Shown here in pieces: positions 1-4,656 of a stretch of 6,370 nucleotides of DNA (within the stretch, counting starts at the first letter, position 1; each line of letters opens with the position of its first letter). Origin of the DNA: Dehalococcoidales bacterium (GTDB lineage: Bacteria > Chloroflexota > Dehalococcoidia > Dehalococcoidales > UBA2162); contig JAENIS010000082.1 in assembly GCA_016844285.1 (NCBI GenBank), positions 1 through 6,370 on the forward strand. Reading direction: 5' to 3'. The position numbers and the translations under genes are program-made. Under the pieces are notes generated by a model. It saw only the letters and a program-made list of their open reading frames with translations. It did no database searches and was not told the origin of the DNA.

Positions 1-2
1 TA

Positions 3-749
3 ATGAATCTTTCTAATAAAGTAGCGATAGTAACTGGCAGTGGGCGGGGGATTGGACGAGCCATCGCCCTGAGATTGGCTGAGGCTGGGGCTGACATCAT
101 CATCAACGATGTCGGTGAGTCCTCTGCGGTTGATAGCGTGGTTGAGGAAATCAAGGCGATGAACCGAAAAAGCATGGCCATCATCGCTGACATTAGCCTG
201 GCGGCCGATGTCGAGCGGCTGGTAGAGCAAACCATCGCCAACTATGGCCGGGTTGACATCCTGGTGAATAATGCCGGGATTACCCGCGACCAGCTCATCA
301 TACGGATGTCGGAAGAGGACTGGGACAAGGTGATGACGGTTAATCTGAAAAGCGTCTTCCTCTGCACCCGAGCGGTTTTAAGACATATGTTGAAACAGCG
401 CTCGGGTAGAATCATCAATATGGCCAGTATCGTTGGCATCATCGGTAATGCCGGACAGGCCAACTACGCCTCGGCCAAGGCCGGTATTATCGGCTTTACC
501 CGCAGTATCGCCAAGGAAGTAGCCTCCCGTGGTATCACGGTTAATGCCATCGCCCCCGGCTTCATCGATACCAAAATGACACAACAACTGGAGGAAAAAC
601 AGCGGCAGGAGCTAATGAGGCGCATCCCGCTCGGCTACCTGGGCACTCCCCGCGATGTAGCTGAGGCAGTCGCCTTTCTGGCTTCAGACGAAGCCAGATA
701 TATTACCGGGCAGGTACTAAATGTGGATGGGGGCATGGCTGGAGCTTAG
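3..749 (+). CDS. fabG: 3-oxoacyl-[acyl-carrier-protein] reductase (FabG)
   Basis: This is a short-chain dehydrogenase/reductase of 248 aa (E. coli FabG has 244). It reduces 3-oxoacyl-ACP to 3-hydroxyacyl-ACP with NADPH in the cytosolic type II fatty acid elongation cycle. The Rossmann nucleotide-binding motif TGSGRGIG is at residues 11-18, the acidic residue of the ADI segment is D63, and NNAG is at 89-92. The catalytic tetrad is complete: N114, S142, Y155 and K159. The PG of the cofactor loop is at 185-186 and the C-terminal end reads VDGGMAGA. The ATG at position 3 gives a normal N-terminus, but its ribosome site lies outside the window, so a slightly longer form cannot be excluded. Two codons of neutral sequence precede it. 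The nearby acpP gene and the full set of FabG motifs favour FabG over other SDR enzymes, although SDR substrate specificity cannot be proved from sequence alone. Confidence 0.93.
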   Translation: MNLSNKVAIVTGSGRGIGRAIALRLAEAGADIIINDVGESSAVDSVVEEIKAMNRKSMAIIADISLAADVERLVEQTIANYGRVDILVNNAGITRDQLIIRMSEEDWDKVMTVNLKSVFLCTRAVLRHMLKQRSGRIINMASIVGIIGNAGQANYASAKAGIIGFTRSIAKEVASRGITVNAIAPGFIDTKMTQQLEEKQRQELMRRIPLGYLGTPRDVAEAVAFLASDEARYITGQVLNVDGGMAGA

Positions 750-764
750 TGACCCATGTTTCAT

Positions 765-892
765 TAACCCCTCACCCTTTGTCCCTCTCCCCTTCGTAAG
801 GGGAGAGGGAAGAGATTCAAGAGAGGGGGGAAGCCTCTATCTTACCTGTACTTCCCCTTCCCCTTGAAGGGAAGGGGGAGTGGGATAGGTTA
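765..892. repeat. double-hairpin intergenic repeat (MITE-like)
   Basis: This noncoding block of about 128 bp lies between fabG and nusB and is built of polypyrimidine/polypurine hairpins. Hairpin 1 (782-810) is a perfect 13-bp stem, TCCCTCTCCCCTT, with a 3-nt loop. Hairpin 2 (851-880) has 12 pairs including one G-U, between 851-862 and 869-880, with a 6-nt loop. The outer ends, TAACCCCTCACCC on the left and GTGGGATAGGTTA on the right, form an imperfect terminal inverted repeat with TAACC/GGTTA termini. There is no ORF inside. The layout fits a non-autonomous mobile or interspersed palindromic element. It could also work as a transcript-end or processing structure after fabG, but neither hairpin is followed by a T-tract. 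I see no clear target-site duplication beyond a possible TA. Only one copy is present in the window, so its repeat status is inferred from structure. Confidence 0.6.
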
Positions 893-942
893 TCAAATAA
901 TCTCCTTACCTCCACTTGATAAATGCTTTAGTTAGTTGATAA

Positions 943-951
943 TGCTATACT
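943..951 (+). promoter_or_regulatory. extended -10 promoter candidate for nusB-acpP
   Basis: The sequence TGCTATACT carries the TGn extension plus a hexamer that matches the -10 consensus at five of six positions. A start of transcription near 958 would leave a leader of about 16 nt containing the nusB ribosome site (GAGGG, 962-966, 7 nt before the ATG). No good -35 box lies 16-18 bp upstream, which is acceptable for an extended -10 promoter. This would let nusB-acpP be expressed independently of fabG. Confidence 0.45.
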
Positions 952-973
952 AAATCTTGATGAGGGATAATTC

Positions 974-1384
974 ATGCTAGGGGCACGACGAAAAGCAAGG
1001 GCACTGGCTCTTCAGGCACTATATGAGATTGATGCCACCAGACACGACGCCGAAGCGGTAATAAGCCATCTGCTGGCCGAAGCAAGCCTATCGGCGCAAA
1101 ACGCCAGCTTCACCCGTGAGTTGGTCAGCGGCATTCTACTCAATAAGGAGAAAATTGACGAGAGTATTAAGCATTTGGCTCCGGCCTGGCCGCTTGAGCA
1201 GCTCTCGATGGTCGACCGGAATATTTTAAGACTTGCAATCTTCGAGATTTTGCTTAATAATAATGTGCCAGTTAAAGTAGCAATAAATGAAGCGGTGGAG
1301 CTGGCCAAGACCTTTGGCAGTGATAACTCACCTAAATTTGTTAACGGAGTCTTGGGTGCAGTCACCGCTCTTGCCACCAGATAG
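974..1384 (+). CDS. nusB: transcription antitermination factor NusB
   Basis: This is a 136-aa protein of the NusB family (E. coli NusB has 139 aa). NusB pairs with ribosomal protein S10 (NusE) on boxA RNA. It joins the antitermination complex that keeps RNA polymerase moving through rRNA operons and helps rRNA folding. Family marks are the basic N-terminal RRKAR at 5-9 followed by the helix ALALQALYEID, then VDRNILRLAIFEIL at 80-93, VPVKVAINEAVELAK at 98-112 and SPKFVNGVLGAV at 119-130. The protein is all-helical as expected. The ATG at 974 has a GAGGG ribosome site 7 nt upstream, and the start gives the normal N-terminus. acpP begins 28 bp after the stop, so the two are probably co-transcribed. 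That pairing is not functionally obvious and probably reflects growth-linked housekeeping expression. Confidence 0.93.
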   Translation: MLGARRKARALALQALYEIDATRHDAEAVISHLLAEASLSAQNASFTRELVSGILLNKEKIDESIKHLAPAWPLEQLSMVDRNILRLAIFEILLNNNVPVKVAINEAVELAKTFGSDNSPKFVNGVLGAVTALATR

Positions 1385-1412
1385 GAAGCTCATTGAATAA
1401 GGGGGGTAGAAA

Positions 1413-1673
1413 GTGGCCACTATTTTCGAGCGAGTCAAAAAGATAGTTGTCGAGCAGCTAGGCGTCGAGGAGTCAGAAGTCGTGCCTTCGGCTGGCTTCG
1501 TTGATGATTTGGGGGCCGATTCCCTGGATCTGGTCGAGCTGATAATGTCGCTGGAAGAGGAATTCAGCAACTCCACCAAGAAGGTTGAGATACCGGATGA
1601 GGACGCTGAGAAAATAGCCACGGTGCAGGACGCCGTCGACTATATTCGAGACCTCGGTATCCCTGATGAATAA
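1413..1673 (+). CDS. acpP: acyl carrier protein
   Basis: This is a small acidic protein of 86 aa. It carries growing acyl chains on a 4'-phosphopantetheine arm for fatty acid and lipid synthesis. The attachment motif is GADSLD, with the modified serine at S37. The [20 protein letters not shown] helix and the later [20 protein letters not shown] segment are typical. The GTG start at 1413 is supported by a G-rich ribosome site (1401-1406) 6 nt upstream and by alignment of the N-terminus [12 protein letters not shown] with other ACPs. It is about eight residues longer than E. coli ACP (77 aa). Roughly five of these are an insertion in the loop between helices II and III (SNSTKK, residues 52-57). 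The rest is a longer C-terminal tail. It lies 28 bp after nusB, and fabG is the nearest fatty acid gene. The usual fabF partner is not next to it. Confidence 0.95.
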   Translation: MATIFERVKKIVVEQLGVEESEVVPSAGFVDDLGADSLDLVELIMSLEEEFSNSTKKVEIPDEDAEKIATVQDAVDYIRDLGIPDE

Positions 1674-1677
1674 GCTG

Positions 1678-1708
1678 AGAAGACGATGTGATTAAATCAG
1701 TCTTCTTT
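1678..1708 (+). terminator. weak terminator-like hairpin after acpP
   Basis: Starting 5 bp after the acpP stop, AGAAGAC (1678-1684) pairs perfectly with GTCTTCT (1700-1706). A further 4-bp stem, TGAT/ATCA (1689-1692/1696-1699), can form inside it after a 4-nt bulge. Only a short T stretch follows (TTT at 1706-1708), and the stem is not GC-rich. It is a poor intrinsic terminator but is in the right place to end the nusB-acpP transcript. Confidence 0.35.
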
Positions 1709-1742
1709 GATTGGTCGGTACTCTTCGGTTATGGTTGGTAAT

Positions 1743-1814
1743 ATCATTGCGAGCCGAAGGCGAAGCAATCCGTATAAATCTTTGAGATTGCCGCGTCGCT
1801 TCGCTCGTAACGAC
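1743..1814. repeat. short palindromic intergenic repeat (CATTGCGAG type)
   Basis: This is an imperfect palindrome of about 72 bp between the convergent acpP and fmt genes. The left arm begins ATCATTGCGAGC and runs to GAAGCAATC (1762-1770). The right arm begins GAGATTGCC (1784-1792) and ends CGCTTCGCTCGTAACGAC. The ends match as inverted repeats with two changes in the GTCATTGCGAGC-like terminus. The arms hold several bulges, so this is a decayed copy. From general knowledge, palindromes with this core (CATTGCGAG...GAAGCAATC) are scattered between genes in many bacterial genomes. Its place between converging genes means it could help stop transcription from both sides. No ORF is present. Confidence 0.6.
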
Positions 1815-1890
1815 AACGCGTGATACTGTACCCTATTATGGATAACGCTTCAGTTCACCTCTTGAGCGAAAAATGAAGTGTTTCCCTCTA

Positions 1891-2832
1891 CTACGCCGCT
1901 CCCAGTACAACCCCGATGAACTGCCGCTGACCCCGCAGAAATTCGGCGGCGGACATAGCTCGCTTCCCCTCCAGCTGAAGTCTTGACACGCCTAAAATAC
2001 CATCCCCGGTACTCACGCCAAACATGGCTCCTGCCTTGCCCAGGTCGACTACCTGACCCACCTTGAGGGTGCTCTCCCCGCCAATGGGTACGGCGACGAT
2101 AATCTTGAGCTGCTTACCCTGCCAGCGAGTATAACCACCCGGCCAGGGCTGGAAGGCGCGCACCTGCTGCCATATCGCCACCGCCGGCAGATGCCAGTCA
2201 ATCTCACCGTCTTGCTTCGAGAGCACACGGGAATAGGTAGCCTGGCCGTCATCCTGAGACGCTGGTATCAGCTCACGCCGCCACCAGCGAGGTAGCACAT
2301 CAAGTAGTAACGATGTGCCAATCCGGGCCAGCTTGGCCGTCAGCGAGCCAGTGGTATCCTGCGGTAGAATGGGAATGGCGGCCCTGGCCAATACCGGGCC
2401 GGTATCCAACCCCCGGTCCATCAGCATGACACTAACCCCGCTAAACTCGCTACCGGCCAGGATAGCGGCGGCGACGGGCGAGGCTCCCCTGAATTCAGGC
2501 AGCAGCGAGGGATGAACATTAAGACAGCCATAAGGGGGGATACCCAGCACGGACGGCGGCAGAAGCTGACCAAAGGCGGCCACCACGATAATATCGGGGT
2601 GAAAACCGGCCAGCTCCGCCACTACCTCTGTCTCCTTAAAACTGACCGGCTGCATGACGGGGAGATGCCACATCATCGCCACCTTTTTCACCGGGGAAAC
2701 CGCCAGCGCCTGCCCTCTCCCGGCCGTCTTATCCGGCTGGGTATAAACCGCCACCACCGGGTAGCCATCGAGCAGCAGCCGTTCCAGTACGACCGCAGCA
2801 AAGTCCGGAGTACCCATGAAAACAACTCTCAA
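1891..2832 (-). CDS. fmt: methionyl-tRNA formyltransferase
   Basis: The protein of 313 aa (E. coli Fmt has 315) transfers a formyl group from 10-formyl-tetrahydrofolate to Met-tRNA(fMet), giving the initiator tRNA of bacterial translation. The N-terminal formyltransferase domain shows FMGTPDFA at residues 5-12 and NVHPSLLPEFRGASPV at 105-120. The catalytic Asn, His and Asp correspond to N105, H107 and D143 (in MDRGLDTGP). The linker holds SKQDGEIDW at 205-213 and the C-terminal tRNA-binding domain has RAFQPWPGGYT at 225-235. The reading frame is open up to an ATG at 2949, but I chose TTG at 2832. It gives the family N-terminus LRVVFMGTPDFA and has a strong ribosome site, GGGGAGG, 6 nt upstream. 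The longer form adds 39 residues without family resemblance. The common partner def (peptide deformylase) is not adjacent. fmt diverges from dnaA and converges on acpP. Confidence 0.94.
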   Translation of the reverse strand: MRVVFMGTPDFAAVVLERLLLDGYPVVAVYTQPDKTAGRGQALAVSPVKKVAMMWHLPVMQPVSFKETEVVAELAGFHPDIIVVAAFGQLLPPSVLGIPPYGCLNVHPSLLPEFRGASPVAAAILAGSEFSGVSVMLMDRGLDTGPVLARAAIPILPQDTTGSLTAKLARIGTSLLLDVLPRWWRRELIPASQDDGQATYSRVLSKQDGEIDWHLPAVAIWQQVRAFQPWPGGYTRWQGKQLKIIVAVPIGGESTLKVGQVVDLGKAGAMFGVSTGDGILGVSRLQLEGKRAMSAAEFLRGQRQFIGVVLGAA

Positions 2833-2838
2833 GCGAAA

Positions 2839-2845
2839 CCTCCCC
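2839..2845 (-). promoter_or_regulatory. ribosome binding site deciding the fmt TTG start
   Basis: On the minus strand this reads GGGGAGG, with a 6-nt spacer to TTG at 2832-2830. It is a near-ideal Shine-Dalgarno site. It supports the internal TTG over the upstream ATG at 2949. Confidence 0.7.
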
Positions 2846-2851
2846 TCACTT

Positions 2852-2880
2852 ATTCTAACATCAATAATTTGGGCCAACAA
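2852..2880 (-). promoter_or_regulatory. possible sigma-70 type promoter for fmt
   Basis: On the minus strand, TTGTTG (2880-2875) and TAGAAT (2857-2852) are separated by exactly 17 bp. The -10 matches the consensus at five of six positions, while the -35 matches only at its TTG. Transcription would begin near 2845, giving a very short leader that starts at the ribosome site. If real, it places the ATG at 2949 upstream of the transcript. Confidence 0.35.
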
Positions 2881-3053
2881 CCACTTTGTATCTGTAGGTG
2901 AAAGACTGAATAAGAAAGCAAGCCCGACATACCTTGTAAGGGAAAACATGACTTAAAACTGACCAGCAACCAGCGCCACAAACCTTGCCATCGGAAACGT
3001 GGGGTAATGTATCCTAGTAATGTTCTTTTTGTTTTGCCGTAGGATGTTTCAGG

Positions 3054-3084
3054 TGTACCCGGCCACAGCGATATAGAGGGTACA
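3054..3084 (+). promoter_or_regulatory. inverted repeat in the dnaA leader
   Basis: TGTACCC (3054-3060) and GGGTACA (3078-3084) form a perfect 7-bp inverted repeat around a 17-nt loop. The right arm ends on the first base of the dnaA ribosome site (AGGAGAGG, 3084-3091). It could be a hairpin in the mRNA leader that affects access to the ribosome site, or a protein operator on DNA. A second, smaller inverted repeat lies upstream (ATCCTA 3011-3016 and TAGGAT 3040-3045). I see no convincing -35/-10 pair for dnaA in the 268-bp spacer. Function is unproven. Confidence 0.35.
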
Positions 3085-3091
3085 GGAGAGG
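3084..3091 (+). promoter_or_regulatory. ribosome binding site for the dnaA TTG start
   Basis: AGGAGAGG lies 9 nt before TTG at 3101. An in-frame TAG at 3074-3076 closes the frame upstream, and no ATG or GTG lies between that stop and the TTG. This makes TTG the only start that keeps domain I whole. Confidence 0.7.
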
Positions 3092-3100
3092 TATAATAAC

Positions 3101-4456
3101 TTGCCAGAAGAGCACTCCGCCCAGCAAATCTGGGATGCTGCCTTAGGTGAACTGCAAATCCAGGTCAATAAGCCAAATTACCAAACATGGCTGAAAAAGA
3201 CGGTAGGCTTAAATTATCAGGATAACCATTTCGTTATCGGGGTGCCCAACACCTTTATCGCTGAAAACCTGGACCGGAATCAGCGAGGTTTGATTCAAAA
3301 AGTGCTCACCAGTCTTCTTCACCAGGATGTGCAAGTCCAATTTCAGGTAAACAGTCGTGAACCAAATCCGGCTCTATCCGGTAGGCAGGAGAAAGCTAGC
3401 TCTGCCCAACAGATGAGCCTCCCCCTGTTTAACCCAAGGTATACTTTTGATGCCTTTATCAAAGGTAACTGTAACCAGCTTGCCTATGCCGCTGCGATAA
3501 AAGTAGCGGAAAGCCCGGGGCAAAGCTACAACCCGCTGTTCATCTACGGCATGGCCGGGTTAGGCAAGACGCATCTGCTACAGGCAATTGGTCAACTGGC
3601 GACGGCCAATACCAATAAGGTGCTCTATGCCAGCGCCGAGCACTACACTAACGACCTGATGACTGCCCTCCGCGAGAGGAAAACCGACGAGTTCCGCAAT
3701 AAATACCGCAGCGTGGATATGTTGCTGCTTGACGACGTGCAATTCTTTGACGGTAAAGAGCAAACTGGGGAAAACTTTTTCCACACGTTTGATGAGCTGT
3801 ACAATGCCAGCCACCAGATTGTCATTACCTGTGACCGCCCACCCCAAAGCATGACCTTCCTGCCCGACCGGCTTCGCTCCCGCTTTGAGGGGGGTCTGGC
3901 CACTGAAATCCAGCCGCCCGACTTTAACACCCGCCTGGCTATCCTCAAGGCCAAAGCCAGCCAGCTTGAGGCCGACATTCCGGGGGATGTTCTCGAACTG
4001 CTGGCTCTCCGTATCCAGCAAAACATCAGGGCCCTGGAAGGTTCCTTAAACCGGGTGGTTGCCTACGCCAGGCTCATCCAGGCCCGGCTGACGCCCGAGC
4101 TAGCTACCCAGGCACTAAAAGATATCGGCGATAACGCCCCGAAAAACACTCCGCTCACGCCCGGCCTGATAATAGAGACGGTGGCCAGTAGCTTCCATCT
4201 CACCGTTGCCGGCCTGGTCAGTAAAGAAAGAGACAAGGAAACTATGCTAGCCCGCCGCGTCGCCATGTATCTTCTCCGGCGGGAAACTAATTGCTCCCTG
4301 GCTCAAATTGGGAAAGAGCTTGGCGGCAGGGACGCTGCGGCCGTCACCCGCGCCTACCACAAAATCACCAACGATATCGACGCCAGCCCCTATGTACGGC
4401 GCAAAATCCTCGACATTCAGCAAACAATACACCCTAATCGAGATAAGAATCCTTAA
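3101..4456 (+). CDS. dnaA: chromosomal replication initiator protein DnaA
   Basis: This 451-aa protein is within the usual DnaA length. DnaA binds origin DNA as an ATP-bound oligomer, opens it and helps load the DnaB helicase. Domain I covers about residues 6-82 (IWDAALGEL, then NYQTWLKKT) and a short linker runs to about 108. The AAA+ domain starts at NPRYTFDAFIKG. Its Walker A GMAGLGKT is at 150-157, Walker B LLLDDVQFF at 208-216, sensor 1 VITCDRPP at 241-248, the Arg finger R261 in RLRSRFEGGL and sensor 2 R310. Domain IV runs from about 354 to 446. Its signature is altered: GGRDAAAV at 408-415, where E. coli has GGRDHTTV. By my alignment R377, R385 and D411 of the DNA contacts are kept (E. 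coli R399, R407, D433), while the Q408 equivalent is R386. The gene starts at TTG. No dnaN or other usual partner follows. It is clearly DnaA, but its DNA specificity may differ. Confidence 0.95.
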   Translation: MPEEHSAQQIWDAALGELQIQVNKPNYQTWLKKTVGLNYQDNHFVIGVPNTFIAENLDRNQRGLIQKVLTSLLHQDVQVQFQVNSREPNPALSGRQEKASSAQQMSLPLFNPRYTFDAFIKGNCNQLAYAAAIKVAESPGQSYNPLFIYGMAGLGKTHLLQAIGQLATANTNKVLYASAEHYTNDLMTALRERKTDEFRNKYRSVDMLLLDDVQFFDGKEQTGENFFHTFDELYNASHQIVITCDRPPQSMTFLPDRLRSRFEGGLATEIQPPDFNTRLAILKAKASQLEADIPGDVLELLALRIQQNIRALEGSLNRVVAYARLIQARLTPELATQALKDIGDNAPKNTPLTPGLIIETVASSFHLTVAGLVSKERDKETMLARRVAMYLLRRETNCSLAQIGKELGGRDAAAVTRAYHKITNDIDASPYVRRKILDIQQTIHPNRDKNP

Positions 4457-4656
4457 GACCGTCTCATTCCCTGATTCTATTGCCCGTAGTTTGTCGCTGT
4501 CTTGTCAACTTTTTGTAAAAACCGCTGCCGATTAACCGTAAAGAGTGCCTGCGATTTCTATAGATGTTTCCCCTGATGCCCAAGCAAGAGTAATCCCAAT
4601 ATTAATACTAATATTAAATAAACTTGATAAATAGAGTAGAATAGTTAATAGAGAGT
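4457..4656. other. dnaA-obgE spacer, candidate origin/unwinding region
   Basis: This 200-bp spacer has no ORF, tRNA or clear terminator. It has two parts. The first half contains three TTGT motifs at exactly 11-bp steps (4491, 4502, 4513), that is, on one face of the helix. The last 65 bp (about 4590-4656) are strongly AT-rich. They hold an AATATTA/TAATATT inverted repeat (4598-4604/4609-4615) and a TAGnn run (TAG at 4632, 4637, 4642). The + strand is C-rich to the left and G-rich to the right of this spacer. These features suit an origin with an unwinding element. However, no consensus DnaA box (TTATCCACA or close) is visible, so the origin call is tentative. Confidence 0.35.
4614..4642 (+). 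promoter_or_regulatory. possible promoter for obgE-nadD
   Basis: TAGAAT (4637-4642) matches the -10 consensus at five of six positions, with a weak TTAAAT -35 17 bp upstream (4614-4619). Transcription would begin near 4649, only about 8 nt before the obgE ATG. The obgE start has only GAGAG one base upstream, too close for a normal Shine-Dalgarno site. A nearly leaderless transcript is therefore possible. The AT-rich context makes chance matches likely. Confidence 0.3.

Noticed and set aside
782..810. Intrinsic terminator for fabG
   Set aside because: The 13-bp hairpin is strong, but it is followed by AGAGATTCAAG with no T-tract. It is better explained as part of the repeat element.
750..1890. 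CRISPR array or transposon with its own transposase
   Set aside because: The two repeat blocks differ from each other, have no regular spacers, and contain no coding sequence.
2512..2901. 129-aa open frame on the plus strand opposite fmt
   Set aside because: It overlaps the conserved N-terminal domain of fmt, has no recognisable domain, and its composition is that of an antisense shadow.
2833..2949. 39-residue N-terminal extension of fmt from ATG 2949
   Set aside because: It bears no resemblance to Fmt, whose N-terminus begins at LRVVFMGTPDFA. The TTG at 2832 has a strong, well-spaced GGGGAGG site, and a promoter candidate lies inside the extension.
3092..3097. Perfect TATAAT just before the dnaA start
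   Set aside because: It lies between the ribosome site and the TTG start. A transcript from it would begin at or after the start codon, and no -35 box is 16-18 bp upstream.
2833..3100. Classical oriC upstream of dnaA with DnaA boxes
   Set aside because: I searched by eye for TTATCCACA-like sequences on both strands and found none here. The skew switch lies on the other side of dnaA.
4308..4535. 75-aa plus-strand frame overlapping the dnaA 3' end
   Set aside because: It shares most of its length with DnaA domain IV in another frame, and I see no ribosome site or family resemblance.
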